64,000 bases of DNA. Origin: Capsulimonas corticalis. GTDB lineage: Bacteria; Armatimonadota; Armatimonadia; Armatimonadales; Capsulimonadaceae. A model generated the notes under the pieces. That model did no database searches. It was not told where the DNA came from and saw only the letters and a program-made list of their open reading frames with translations. A program made the translations under genes and the position numbers. This document shows positions 54,810 to 63,969 of the stretch, in pieces. Numbering within the stretch: position 1 is the first letter of the stretch; each line of letters begins with the position of its first letter. The stretch spans positions 1,550,001 to 1,614,000 of the forward strand of contig NZ_AP025739.1 of NCBI RefSeq assembly GCF_003574315.2, written 5' to 3'.

Positions 54810-55913
54810 ATGCAGCGCCTATTCGCACAAATCCTTATTCCCTTCACGTTCGCCTCGCTTGCCGTTCCCGCCGTCGCCGAACGGGATATCGTCTTCGCCG
54901 CCCGCTACTACGCCAAGCCCGGCGTCCGTCAAACGACCTATTTCCACCTGTATCGGATCAACCCCGACGGCTCAGGGCGCACGCTGCTGACCTCTGGAAA
55001 ACATGACGACACGGTCCCGCGCTGGTCGCCCGACGGCCGCTGGATCGCCTTCACCCGCGACAATAACCAGCTTTGCGTCATTCGCGCCGTCGGCGGTTCG
55101 CTGCGTGTGGTCTGCTCCAACAATTACCATCCAAAGAACGGCGCCAGCGTCTATATCAACTTTAACGAGGCCAAATGGCTTCCCGATTCCCGCCACTTGC
55201 TGCTGCCCGCCGATGCGTCCAAAGCCTCCCTGATTGTTGACGCCGGGTCCGGAGGCAGCCGCGCCTTGCCTGCCCCGATTCTTGACGCCACTGTTTCCCC
55301 CTTTGGCCCCCGCGTCTGTGTCCTCGGCGCCGACGGCGTCATCTATATCGCCGACGCCGGGGCGTCGGCACTCAAAAAGCTCGTCTCACTCTCCGGCGAG
55401 CTGCTCTATCCCGCCTGGCTTACGCCGAAAGTGGTGGTGGGAACGGTGGAAAGCGAGGGAGACGCCGCAGACTCTTTGGCGGCATACGACGCCACGTCGG
55501 GCAAAAAGCTCTGGGGCGGCGTGGTTACGCTCAGGAAGCCGGTCAACAGCGACCTCGGCCAAAGCTATCGCGGAACGATTGCGATTCCGGGCGACACGCA
55601 ATCGTTCATCCTCGCCAACGACGTCAGCAACAGCACCGTCCGTCCCGATAACGATTACTATCGGGTTCAAACCAAGACCTGCAAAGCATCGCTCTGGCTG
55701 CCCGATAGTCAATGCCTCGTCTTCTCGCCCAAAGGGAAGCGTTACGTCACATCCTCCGCCAGAGATATCTCCCCTTACGGCCCCAAGCGCGGCGGCCGCC
55801 AGCCCGGAGTCTGGACCGCTCAGTTGTGTGTCGGCGCCACCGTCACCGACCCAAAGCCGCGCGCCATCGTGCAAGGATTAGTTTGGGTGCTGGACGCGGA
55901 TTGGCGGAAGTAA
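54810..55913 (+). CDS. Secreted TolB-like beta-propeller protein
   Basis: A 367-aa protein with a signal peptide (LIPFTFASLAVPAVA) and TolB/WD40-like propeller repeats: LYRINPDGSGRTLLTSG, WSPDGRWIAFTRDNN, WLPDSRHLLLPAD and LWLPDSQCLVFSPKGKRY. It lacks the TolB N-terminal domain. Located outside the cytoplasm; role unknown. The start is placed at the ATG at 54810, which gives a normal signal peptide; the frame stays open further upstream without similarity. Confidence 0.75.
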   Translation: MQRLFAQILIPFTFASLAVPAVAERDIVFAARYYAKPGVRQTTYFHLYRINPDGSGRTLLTSGKHDDTVPRWSPDGRWIAFTRDNNQLCVIRAVGGSLRVVCSNNYHPKNGASVYINFNEAKWLPDSRHLLLPADASKASLIVDAGSGGSRALPAPILDATVSPFGPRVCVLGADGVIYIADAGASALKKLVSLSGELLYPAWLTPKVVVGTVESEGDAADSLAAYDATSGKKLWGGVVTLRKPVNSDLGQSYRGTIAIPGDTQSFILANDVSNSTVRPDNDYYRVQTKTCKASLWLPDSQCLVFSPKGKRYVTSSARDISPYGPKRGGRQPGVWTAQLCVGATVTDPKPRAIVQGLVWVLDADWRK

Positions 55914-55989
55914 ATCGTTCGCTTCGGAAAAAATGCCTCGCGTTGTGGAGAAGGCGGAGGTGTATAATGAACATTAGGAGGGCATGATC

Positions 55990-56199
55990 ATGATCCGGAC
56001 GATAGAAGCGACGATTGATGAACACGGAACCGTACATTTGAATGAAGCAATCGAATTATTGACTTCGCATCGCGCGCTTGTCACCATCTTAGAGGAAAAG
56101 CCCCAGCAAACTCTAGAAGAAACTGCACTGCTTAGTCAGGAGGCTCTTGCGGAAGATTGGGATAACCCTGAGGAGGATATGGCGTGGTCCCATCTGTAG
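55990..56199 (+). CDS. Antitoxin partner of the PemK/MazF-type toxin
   Basis: A 69-aa protein, MIRTIEATIDEHGTVHLNEA at the start, then an acidic C-terminus (EDWDNPEEDMAWSHL), the usual plan for short antitoxins. The start is put at the ATG at 55990: AGGAGG lies 8 nt upstream, whereas the ATG at 55984 is too close. It overlaps the toxin start by 16 nt. A TATAAT at 55963-55968 may be its -10. Confidence 0.78.
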   Translation: MIRTIEATIDEHGTVHLNEAIELLTSHRALVTILEEKPQQTLEETALLSQEALAEDWDNPEEDMAWSHL

Positions 56200-56516
56200 T
56201 TGGCGCAGTCGTCGTTGTCCCGTTTCCGTTTACTGATCTCTCCGACGCCAAGCGGCGCCCAGCCATTGTGTTAGCTGACGCTGGTCGCGGCGACTGGATA
56301 CTCTGCCAAATGACCAGTAAGGCCTATGCCGACCCAAACGCCATTTTTATTGCCGATACAGACTTCGTGATTGGTTCTCTGCGAAGCTCTGGATTCGCTC
56401 GCCCCTCCAAGCTTTTTACCGCCAGCTCTAACCTCATTCTCTCGGAAGCCGGCGTTCTCGATCCCGAAACGTTCCGGCGGATAAGAGAAGCCGTAATTTC
56501 GCTGTTTCAAGCTTAA
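56184..56516 (+). CDS. PemK/MazF-family toxin
   Basis: A 110-aa endoribonuclease-type toxin: VVVVPFPFTDLSDAKRRPAIV carries the conserved P-F-T-D-x-x-x-x-K-x-R-P-A block, followed by ILCQMTSK and a C-terminal helix (RIREAVISLF). MazF-type toxins cut mRNA. The start is a GTG at 56184 with AGGAGG upstream inside the antitoxin gene. Codon use is lower in G+C than the neighbours. Confidence 0.88.
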   Translation: MVPSVVGAVVVVPFPFTDLSDAKRRPAIVLADAGRGDWILCQMTSKAYADPNAIFIADTDFVIGSLRSSGFARPSKLFTASSNLILSEAGVLDPETFRRIREAVISLFQA

Positions 56517-56539
56517 CTCAACTTTTTAGAACTCACAAA

Positions 56540-57283
56540 ATGCGATTATTTTCTCGTCCGAAGCCTGCTCATTTGATCGAGTATCAAGAAACAGAACTTT
56601 ACCACACTGCGTCGTTCGTAAACCCAGACTTGGACCGGGAGCTTAGTCGAAATTTCGCGCATTACTTCTGCGGCGAACACGAAATCGCCGGCGCCGATTG
56701 TCCGAATTGTCAGAAGCCGCTGCTGCGTTTCCTCACGCTGGATACGTCGGACGAGCGTGTTGGTTTGACGAAGCTCGGCGGCCGAAAAATCCATTGTCTG
56801 TTCTGCTGGACATGCGGGATCGCTCAAGAGCCGTTTTCTTACCAGCATCATGACGACGGCTCAGTATCACTGATTGAGTATGGCGATGGCGAGCCGGAGA
56901 CGGATTTTCCTTACGAAGATTATCCCATCGCGTTCCCGGGCGCGTCCGTGAGTCTGCTGGCAATCTCCAGCGAGGCGCAAAAATCCATTCATTCAGTCAA
57001 TGCTGGGCGAACTCAAATTACCTCCTGGCGAGAAAAATACCCGGACATTTTCGGCTGCAAACATCAAGTCGGCGGCGAGCCATTTCTGATTCAGCAAAAT
57101 CCGGACTACGAAAAAGAGCGCGATGTCCGCTGCCCGGAATGCAAGAAGCGAATGCCGTTTTTGGCGGCGATTGCGGACGATTGTTTGGACGAACGTGGGT
57201 TTACCGAGAACGAAGGCGTTCAGGTGCTGTTTCATCTTTGCAGCGCGTGCTTCATCTTCTTCGCCTTTCAGCAGTGCGATTAA
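56540..57283 (+). CDS. Uncharacterised cysteine-rich protein
   Basis: A 247-aa cytoplasmic protein with several paired cysteines: CPNCQKPLLRFLTLD near residue 54, FCWTCGI near 93 and CPECKKRMPFLAAIADD near 197. A HQVGGEPFLIQ motif recalls YwqG/DUF1963-type proteins, where H-Q-x-G-G-x-P is conserved; the similarity is weak. Zinc binding is probable. It starts 23 bp after the PemK/MazF gene and may be cotranscribed with it. I do not recognise a named family with confidence. Confidence 0.65.
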   Translation: MRLFSRPKPAHLIEYQETELYHTASFVNPDLDRELSRNFAHYFCGEHEIAGADCPNCQKPLLRFLTLDTSDERVGLTKLGGRKIHCLFCWTCGIAQEPFSYQHHDDGSVSLIEYGDGEPETDFPYEDYPIAFPGASVSLLAISSEAQKSIHSVNAGRTQITSWREKYPDIFGCKHQVGGEPFLIQQNPDYEKERDVRCPECKKRMPFLAAIADDCLDERGFTENEGVQVLFHLCSACFIFFAFQQCD

Positions 57284-57456
57284 AATGGATCGTCGATCGG
57301 CCAATTATGGCGCCCGCGCCGGAAACGCGGCGCGATCGTATGTGTCGATCGGCGATCCGTCTCCAGATAAATACCTCTCGTTACTCTCTTAACTGGCTTC
57401 GATTCCCGGCCAAAATAGTGAGACCATTACGGTCCTAAACTACGGATCCAAAAGAG
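57284..57456. other. Non-coding gap
   Basis: No gene and no strong structure is seen before the promoter at 57457. Short inverted fragments around TCGATCGGCGATC are present but not convincing. Confidence 0.5.
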
Positions 57457-57485
57457 TTGACAACAAAGGTAGTGTGTGCTATGAT
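57457..57485 (+). promoter_or_regulatory. Promoter of the GH18-like gene
   Basis: TTGACA (57457-57462), a 17-nt spacer, TATGAT (57480-57485). The leader is about 55 nt and ends in AAGGAG before the ATG. Confidence 0.78.
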
Positions 57486-57545
57486 TGCTAGACTCTGAAG
57501 TCCAAAGAAAAACCAGACATCCAAAATCATACCAAGGAGATCAGC

Positions 57546-59027
57546 ATGATCCACAGAGAAGTCAGCATGCGACGGTTCGCTATTCATGGTTCTAAAGGCT
57601 CAATTGCTATACTGTCGGCGGCGGTCGCGCTCACATTTGGCGCGGCCGCGCCTCAGCGCGCGTCCGCGAACGCCACGGCGGTAATGTTCTGTCCGGGAAA
57701 TATGGGGTATCCGAATGGCCTGACGACATCTGAAATCAATGGGTACCGGGCGTCCGGCATGACGACCATGATCCTGTTTTCCATGAGCGTGAGCGCCAAC
57801 GGAGACTTCGTCTATGGAGGGCTGCCGATCGTTCAGAACGGGGTTTACAACGGTCCGTCTAACTGGCCCGGGCTTCTCAGTCAATGCCGAACGTCGCCAT
57901 CCTCCATCGGGCGTATCGAGATGTGCATCGGCGGGTGGGGCGACGCCAGCTACACCAACATCAAGAACCGGATCGCCGCTGACGGGACCGGCTCCGGAAC
58001 CGTCCTCTACCGAAACCTACAGGCGCTGAAGAGTGGGCTGGGAATCGACGCCATCGATTACGACGACGAGCAGACGTACGATTCCGGCTCCGCCGTGTCC
58101 TTTGGCAATATGGTGGGCGCCGTGGGCATGAAGGTGACCCTGTGCCCCTATACCAATTCGGGGTACTGGTCGGCGGTGAAGTCGGGGCTGGGCGGGACGG
58201 TCGACGCGATCTATCTGCAATGCTATGACGGCGGCGCGGGGAATGATGTCGGAGCCTGGAATAACTACTTCGGCGGCATGAAGGTCATCCCCGGATACTG
58301 GGACTACGAGCGGGACGCCACCTTCCAAAACAAGATGCTGGCCTGGAAGAACAACGGCTCCGTCGGCGGTTTTCTCTGGCCGTCCAACACCGGCGGCAGC
58401 CCACCGGCGGACGGCGGCGAGATGCTGCAATATGCAAACTGGATCCACTCCAGCCTGGACAGCAACACGCCGGCTGCTTACAGCTATGTGGCGAGCGAAA
58501 ACCAGACCGTGAATTTCGCCGCGCCGGTCGATGCGGCGTACGGCGCCAACAGCAGCTTCTTCTTTAAGTACGCCGTGAAAGGCAGCTTTACGTTTAACAA
58601 TACGACCTTCGGCGGAGATCCGATTTTCGGCGTCGCGAAGGCCGGCTATTCGGCTCCGTTCTGGCAGGTCGCCGGAGAAGGCGGCTCCGCCGCCACCAGC
58701 GTTCCGGTAGAAGCCGCGTACGGCGGCAACGGCGCTTACGTCTTCAACTGGGGAACGTCCGGCTCGATCACATTCACCAACGCCGCCTGGGGCGGCGACC
58801 CCGCGCCGAACGTCGTCAAAGCCGGATACATCATGCCCTACACGCAATGCGCCGGCGAAAACGGAAGCGTGACGTTTAATTCACCCGCCGACCTGGCCTT
58901 CGGCGCCAACGGCCATTATTACTTCAAGCACGCCTTCACGGGAACGATTACGTTCAGCAATGCAAGCTTTGGCGGCGACCCCATCCCCAACGTCGCCAAG
59001 GGCGGCTACTACCGGCCCAGTCATTAG
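57546..59027 (+). CDS. Secreted GH18-like protein with three C-terminal repeats
   Basis: A 493-aa protein with a signal peptide (ILSAAVALTFGAAAPQRASA). Residues about 45-300 resemble a GH18 chitinase barrel: MCIGGWGD is the SxGG-like strand and IDAIDYDDEQ has the DxxDxDxE catalytic pattern (Asp168, Asp171, Asp173, Glu175). Residues about 310-493 are three copies of a 58-residue repeat with YGAN/YGGNGxYxF and FGGDPxPxVxKAGY, a module also found in secreted actinobacterial proteins. Substrate is likely a GlcNAc-containing polymer, but some GH18 proteins only bind. AAGGAG lies 6 nt before the ATG. It is a single gene with its own promoter and terminator. Confidence 0.8.
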   Translation: MIHREVSMRRFAIHGSKGSIAILSAAVALTFGAAAPQRASANATAVMFCPGNMGYPNGLTTSEINGYRASGMTTMILFSMSVSANGDFVYGGLPIVQNGVYNGPSNWPGLLSQCRTSPSSIGRIEMCIGGWGDASYTNIKNRIAADGTGSGTVLYRNLQALKSGLGIDAIDYDDEQTYDSGSAVSFGNMVGAVGMKVTLCPYTNSGYWSAVKSGLGGTVDAIYLQCYDGGAGNDVGAWNNYFGGMKVIPGYWDYERDATFQNKMLAWKNNGSVGGFLWPSNTGGSPPADGGEMLQYANWIHSSLDSNTPAAYSYVASENQTVNFAAPVDAAYGANSSFFFKYAVKGSFTFNNTTFGGDPIFGVAKAGYSAPFWQVAGEGGSAATSVPVEAAYGGNGAYVFNWGTSGSITFTNAAWGGDPAPNVVKAGYIMPYTQCAGENGSVTFNSPADLAFGANGHYYFKHAFTGTITFSNASFGGDPIPNVAKGGYYRPSH

Positions 59028-59043
59028 GCCAATGGCAAACAAT

Positions 59044-59080
59044 CAGCCTCCAAGGCGTTGCCTTGGAGGCTGAATTTTTA
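59044..59080 (+). terminator. Rho-independent terminator after the GH18-like gene
   Basis: CAGCCTCCAAGGC, a 3-nt loop, GCCTTGGAGGCTG (perfect 13-bp arms), then AATTTTTATT. Confidence 0.9.
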
Positions 59081-59128
59081 TTACGAGTCTAATCACGGCG
59101 GGGAATCGGATTTTACGTCCTGCCATCT

Positions 59129-59386
59129 CTACCGTTTCTGCTCAAAGTGAATACGCATTTCCTCACGAGTCAAATTATTGCCGCGACGCGCTTCAGAGGC
59201 TGCGGCGTCGAGCTGGCTGATGACTTCGTCAGTAAAGAAACGGTCGTAGTTATCGGGATCAGGCGTGATGGAGCCAGCGATGAAATCGGAGAGGAAATTT
59301 TCGGCGCTGTCGTATCCTTCCTGCTGCGCGCGCTTTACTGCGGCGGCATAGGCTTCTTCCGGAATATTGATAGTCACTTCGTGCAT
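59129..59386 (-). CDS. Orphan RHH-type antitoxin-like protein
   Basis: An 85-aa protein with an N-terminal strand-helix-helix pattern (HEVTINIPEEAYAAAVKRA) and an acidic middle, typical of ParD/CopG-like antitoxins. The start at 59386 is chosen because GAGAGGA lies 6 nt upstream; an ATG two codons earlier is too close to it. No toxin gene is adjacent: the next genes are a large secreted protein and the GH18-like gene. Confidence 0.68.
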   Translation of the reverse strand: MHEVTINIPEEAYAAAVKRAQQEGYDSAENFLSDFIAGSITPDPDNYDRFFTDEVISQLDAAASEARRGNNLTREEMRIHFEQKR

Positions 59387-59471
59387 CGTCATTCCTCTCA
59401 AATCAAAGTAGGCTTGCGAACTATCCGCCGGCCAGTGTCCCAATGCCAGCGGTTCGAACCTTGGATTGCCA

Positions 59472-61322
59472 TTAATCTTTCGTGTATGGATTGAATGGCT
59501 GCAAGGGAAGTAAATACTCCGGCAGGGGCTTCAGCAAGAGTCGCGCTTTTTCTCGATTTACCCACGCTTTCCCCATCGTTTTTACCAAAAAGTCCGTGCT
59601 GCTGTTGGCGGCCATCAGCGCTCTGGCGGTGTCTTGGAGTTCGTTCTGATTGACATTCGCCAATCCCATGGTCGTCAGCAGATCGCGTAAAAGCGGGCCG
59701 GCTTGTGGATCATGCAGTGTTACGAGGGCTTGGGCGGCGAGTGACGCCACTCTTTCCTCGCTCGTGATTTGATAGGGAGAGTCCGCATTGGGATTGGGAG
59801 GCGTAGATACTGGATGCAGGAGATAGTTTTTGACGACTTCTCGAAGAGCGGGGATACTTTCCTGGATGCGACATTGAACGAACGATTTTATTATCGTAGG
59901 CCGCGCGTCTTCCGTCACCGTCGCGTCCATGAATGGGTAATAGATGGGCGCGGGCTTTGATTTCAGTCGCGCGGTCAAATCCAGAAAGATTGCCTGGGAG
60001 TGAGATACTCCTTGTATCTTGAGTAGGGCGACTTCGAGCTGGGTCTTCTCTTCAGCCATGAGGAATTTCGAGCGAGAGGCGGCGCGTAAATCGCCGGCGA
60101 TGTCCGTGACGCCGTTCGCCGCCAGCGCCTCGCCGAGAAGTCCGTCCGTGATATAGCGCTGCCGAGAGAATTGATAGCGTGTTCGAAGCGCTTTCGTGAC
60201 GGCGGGATCGCGCCATTGCGCCATTTCCGCAATGAGCGCCCGAAACGAATCATGTGAGACGGAGAGACTGGGGCGCCGCTTGCCGTCCGGTGCGATCATA
60301 CTAACGATTGTCGGCAGATATTCTCGGTCTTGTTCTTGTGCGAAGATCGCACAGGCGTCGATGCTGTCATCCGAAGCGGAGCCGGTCTTCAGATAATCCG
60401 TTCCCTGACGCCTGCCGGAGCGATGGAGCAGGATGGCGATCTTAATGCTGGTGATTTTGTTTCGGGAAGTGGAAAGCGCGCGCTCCAGCGCATCCAGAGC
60501 TTCTGGCCGATAGGGTTCGCCGGCGAATCGTGCATCGCGGTAAATGACTTCGGGATCCTGAAGCGCGTTCCAGAAGGCGGCGTCTTCGGGAGTATCGCCG
60601 CCCCAACCGAGATATCGATAAAGCTCGTTCTGGCGTTCTGTGGGCAGACGTTGCAGATAAGTCCGCAGGAAGGCGGGGAAATTGGCGTCTTCTTCGGAAG
60701 GGGGCGCTTCTTTTCCGATCTTGACGTGAATACCGAGCACATATCCGCTGGCCGCGTCCAGGACAATATTGCATTCTTTGGCTAACGCCTCAGGATGGGA
60801 CGCGAGAAGCACAGGACTCCACGAAAACCACCAGGAGGGTTCTCTGGAGATACTATGGTTGTCCAAGCCGAAATACTGCGTTTTTTCGTCTCCAGGGTCC
60901 GGCAGCGCTCCCACAAAATGCGTCAGTTCCAGAATGGTCTTCGCTCGGGCCAAGGCCAGATCATGCGGCATTTTTGCGGGGATGCTTTCGGGAGGCGGAA
61001 AATTGTTTGAGATATTTGGAGCGAAGTATTGAAAAACATCGCCCGTCTTGTCATCTAAGCCGATTTCCGCGCCGTCGCCAAACGCAATTTTCCAGCTGGC
61101 GCGCGGCGGCGCGGCGGGGTCAAATGACTGGGGCGCCGGTACGTATCGCGCTGTCCCTGAGGAGCGGACGGGCTGGCCGATTTTTTGACAGAAACGTGAC
61201 GCCGCCGTCAACGCGGAGCGCTCCGTGAGATGAGGAGAGGGAACATCCGCGAAGGCGCAAGGAATATTCAAGAGCGAAGCCGCCAGAAAAAGGGCTGGAA
61301 TTGTGTGTTGAGAGATGGACAT
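59472..61322 (-). CDS. Secreted protein with PepSY-like N-terminus and HEAT-like repeats
   Basis: A 616-aa protein with a signal peptide (ALFLAASLLNIPCAFA). Residues about 30-200 look like two PepSY-type domains (SWKIAFGDGAEIGLDDKTGDV, then NIVLDAASGYVLGIHV). The rest is alpha-helical with HEAT-like units, e.g. ERVASLAAQALVTLHDPQAGPLLRDLL near residues 530-560. No catalytic motif is seen. It may be a periplasmic or surface scaffold. No Shine-Dalgarno sequence is obvious before the ATG. No function is assigned. Confidence 0.65.
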   Translation of the reverse strand: MSISQHTIPALFLAASLLNIPCAFADVPSPHLTERSALTAASRFCQKIGQPVRSSGTARYVPAPQSFDPAAPPRASWKIAFGDGAEIGLDDKTGDVFQYFAPNISNNFPPPESIPAKMPHDLALARAKTILELTHFVGALPDPGDEKTQYFGLDNHSISREPSWWFSWSPVLLASHPEALAKECNIVLDAASGYVLGIHVKIGKEAPPSEEDANFPAFLRTYLQRLPTERQNELYRYLGWGGDTPEDAAFWNALQDPEVIYRDARFAGEPYRPEALDALERALSTSRNKITSIKIAILLHRSGRRQGTDYLKTGSASDDSIDACAIFAQEQDREYLPTIVSMIAPDGKRRPSLSVSHDSFRALIAEMAQWRDPAVTKALRTRYQFSRQRYITDGLLGEALAANGVTDIAGDLRAASRSKFLMAEEKTQLEVALLKIQGVSHSQAIFLDLTARLKSKPAPIYYPFMDATVTEDARPTIIKSFVQCRIQESIPALREVVKNYLLHPVSTPPNPNADSPYQITSEERVASLAAQALVTLHDPQAGPLLRDLLTTMGLANVNQNELQDTARALMAANSSTDFLVKTMGKAWVNREKARLLLKPLPEYLLPLQPFNPYTKD

Positions 61323-61376
61323 CGTGCGTTTTTAGCAGCGATTTTAACCGCCGGCGATCGGCTTGCGTAACATCCG

Positions 61377-62960
61377 TTAGTACCCGAGCGCCAGCCCTTC
61401 GACTCTTGGGTCGCTGCCGCCGAGGAGGACGTCGTTTTCGAGGTCTTTGAGGATGACCTGGGAGGCGCAGGAGCCGGACCAGGGGGCGCCGACGGTGAGG
61501 TCGTGGCCGAGTTTTCGCAGGGAGTAGCAGGCGTCGAGAGGCAGGCTGGGTTCGACGGTGAGGCCGGGGCCGTCGTCGGCGACGCGCCATTTGGGGCTTT
61601 CGATGGCTTCCTGGGGATCGCGGCCGTGGTCGATGATCTGGGAGATGACTTGCAGGTTTGTCTGGACCTGGAAGTCGCCGCCGGGTGTCCCGCCGATTCC
61701 CCACAGATCGTTGTCCTTCAGGAGCATGTAGGTGTTCAGCGTGTGCATCGGGCGCTTGCCGGGGGCGAGCGCGTTGGGATGGCTCGGCTCCAGGCTGAAG
61801 CCGGTCATCCGATTATTCATCAGGACACCCGTGCCGGGGATCACGACGCCGGAGCCGTAGGGGTGGAAGATGCTCTGGATCATGGTGACGGCGTTGCCGT
61901 GCTCGTCGATCACGCAGAACGACGTGGTGTCCGTGCCATAGTTGGCTGGATCGCCCAGGCGGCCGGCGGTGAAGCGCGCGGCGGCGGCCTTGGGGTTGAT
62001 GCGGTCCCGCCGACGCTCGGCGTACGCCTTGGAGATCAATGTCTCTAAGGGCGTATCGGGAACGTCTCCCATGTAGGCGAGGCGGTCGGCGAAGGCGAGT
62101 TTCTTGGCTTCCGCCATCCGGTGCACGGCTTCCGCGCCTTCGGGATCCAGCGCGGCCATGTCGAACCCTTCGATCATGTTGAGCATCTGGAGCAGCAGGT
62201 GGCCCTGCGAGACGGGAGGCTGCTCGGTGACGGTGACGCCGCGATAGGTGGTCCAGATCGGATCGGCGATTTCGCAGCGATGGTTTTTGAGGTCGGCGAG
62301 CGTGAAGAAGCCGGCGTTGGCGTCGGAGTAGGCGACGAGCTTTTTGGCGAAATCGCCTTGATAGAAGGCGGCGCGGCCGCCCTGGGCGATGTCGCGCAGC
62401 GTGGCGGCCAGCAGAGGCTGATAGAGCGTCGCGCCCCGGCGCGGATTTTGCGGGACCAGCGCGGCGGCCGTCTCCGGGAAGATGTCCCACAGACCGCTGT
62501 ATTCCTGCATCAGCGCGGCCTGTCTTGCGCCGAGCGCGTAGCCATCCTCGGCCAAGGCGATGGCGGGCTCCAGCGCTTCGGAGGCGGTCATCACGCCCCA
62601 ATTGTCCTGGGCCGTGAGCCAGCCGTCGACGACTCCGGGAATGGCGGACGCGCGGATGCCGCGCATCGGGATAATGTCGCCCATCGCTTCCCGGGTCGCG
62701 CCGCTTGGCGCGGCGCCGCTGCCGTTCAGGGCGTGAGCGCGGCGGGCGCCGGCGTCCCAGTATTGTAGAAAGACGTCGCCCCCCAGATGCGAGCGCTCGG
62801 GCTCCAGCACCACCATCGCGGCGCCGATCGCCACGGCGGCGTCGATGGCGTGGCCGCCGGCGCGCAGAATCTCCACCCCCACCATGGTCGCGATCGCGTT
62901 TCCGGTGGCGACCATCGCGCTGCGCGCGACGCGCAGCGGCGTTCGGGTTTGGTTAGCCAT
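61377..62960 (-). CDS. ggt: Gamma-glutamyltransferase family protein
   Basis: A 527-aa Ntn-hydrolase. Autocleavage should occur before Thr345 in GTDTTSFCVID, the catalytic residue; the N-terminal ATMVGVEILRAGGHAIDAAV and LGGDVFLQYW, and the later GIGGTPGGDFQVQ block, are typical. There is no signal peptide, so it should stay in the cytoplasm like the YwrD-type relatives; it may hydrolyse gamma-glutamyl compounds rather than only glutathione. GAGGCGG precedes the ATG. It follows the FAH-family gene by 36 bp on the same strand, a likely operon. Confidence 0.92.
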   Translation of the reverse strand: MANQTRTPLRVARSAMVATGNAIATMVGVEILRAGGHAIDAAVAIGAAMVVLEPERSHLGGDVFLQYWDAGARRAHALNGSGAAPSGATREAMGDIIPMRGIRASAIPGVVDGWLTAQDNWGVMTASEALEPAIALAEDGYALGARQAALMQEYSGLWDIFPETAAALVPQNPRRGATLYQPLLAATLRDIAQGGRAAFYQGDFAKKLVAYSDANAGFFTLADLKNHRCEIADPIWTTYRGVTVTEQPPVSQGHLLLQMLNMIEGFDMAALDPEGAEAVHRMAEAKKLAFADRLAYMGDVPDTPLETLISKAYAERRRDRINPKAAAARFTAGRLGDPANYGTDTTSFCVIDEHGNAVTMIQSIFHPYGSGVVIPGTGVLMNNRMTGFSLEPSHPNALAPGKRPMHTLNTYMLLKDNDLWGIGGTPGGDFQVQTNLQVISQIIDHGRDPQEAIESPKWRVADDGPGLTVEPSLPLDACYSLRKLGHDLTVGAPWSGSCASQVILKDLENDVLLGGSDPRVEGLALGY

Positions 62961-62996
62961 GCGCCGCCTCGCAATCGCGGGTGGGGGTAGAAGACA

Positions 62997-63896
62997 TTAT
63001 TCGCCCTCGTTGACGACGTTATTGGAGAGCGAGCCAATTTCGGGAATGCGCACTTCGACCAGGTCGCCGGCGTGGATCGGCCCGATGCCGGAGGGGGTGC
63101 CGGTGATGATCACGTCGCCGGGCTCCAGCGCGATCCGCTTGGAGATGAAGGCGATGAGCTGCGGGATCGTGAAGAGCATCTGCGAGGTGTTCGCCTGCTG
63201 CTTGACGATGCCGTTGAGCGTGGTCGTAATCTCCAGGTTGTGCGGGTTGCGGATCTCGTCGGCCGTCACCAGACACGGGCCCATCGGGCCAAAGGTGTCG
63301 TAGCTCTTGGAGAGGAACCACGGCAGGGACTGCGCGAAGGCGCGCTTCTGCTCGTCGCGCGCGGTAACATCGTTGAACAGCGTATAGCCGACGACATATC
63401 CCATCGCGTCGCGCTCGGCGATGTTCTTGCCGGACTTGCCGATGACCACGGCGAGCTCGCCCTCATAATCCACGCGCCCGACGCCCTCGGGAAGCACGAT
63501 CTCCGCCTCGGGGCCGATGACGCTGCTGCTGGCCTTCAAAAAGACGATCGGTTCGATGGGAACGTCGGCGTCCTGCTCGGCGGCGTGGTCGGCGTAGTTG
63601 CGCCCGATCGCCAGAATGCGGTTGGGCCGGGGCAGGGGAGCGACGGGCGATACGCCCAGCTCCTGCCAGATCTGGTCCAGGATCTTGCCCTTCTCCAGCT
63701 CCTTCACGGCTTCCACGTACGTGGGCAGCAGGGCGACCAGATGGTTGAGATCCTCGGGAAGGTTCAGGCTGCGCGGATGGACGGCCTCCGCCACGGCGAC
63801 GACGCGCGCCAGCGGCAGGATCTTGCCCTTGTACATGATCCCTGGATAGGTGGGTTCCAGCGGATCGTCAAATTCTTTATAACAGACGAATTTCAA
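62997..63896 (-). CDS. Fumarylacetoacetate hydrolase family protein
   Basis: A 299-aa protein. The C-terminal FAH domain has ILAIGRNYADHAAEQ, the metal-binding Glu pair in DYEGELAVVIGK, FNDVTARD and IITGTPSGIG. Family members include acylpyruvases, oxaloacetate decarboxylases and 2-hydroxyhepta-dienedioate isomerases; the substrate cannot be told. The start is a TTG with GAGG 6 nt upstream; the first codons (MKFVCYKEF) fit a short N-terminal domain. A promoter lies at 63940-63969. Probably cotranscribed with ggt. Confidence 0.9.
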   Translation of the reverse strand: MKFVCYKEFDDPLEPTYPGIMYKGKILPLARVVAVAEAVHPRSLNLPEDLNHLVALLPTYVEAVKELEKGKILDQIWQELGVSPVAPLPRPNRILAIGRNYADHAAEQDADVPIEPIVFLKASSSVIGPEAEIVLPEGVGRVDYEGELAVVIGKSGKNIAERDAMGYVVGYTLFNDVTARDEQKRAFAQSLPWFLSKSYDTFGPMGPCLVTADEIRNPHNLEITTTLNGIVKQQANTSQMLFTIPQLIAFISKRIALEPGDVIITGTPSGIGPIHAGDLVEVRIPEIGSLSNNVVNEGE

Positions 63897-63939
63897 AGAC
63901 GGCCTCGCGTTCTTTGCTTTGAGAGCTTTTTACGCAGGC

Positions 63940-63969
63940 ATTTTACCCTTCGGCGCTTGGAGGCGTCAA
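63940..63969 (-). promoter_or_regulatory. Promoter of the FAH-ggt unit
   Basis: Minus strand: TTGACG (63969-63964), an 18-nt spacer, TAAAAT (63945-63940). The leader to the TTG at 63896 is about 37 nt. Confidence 0.7.
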
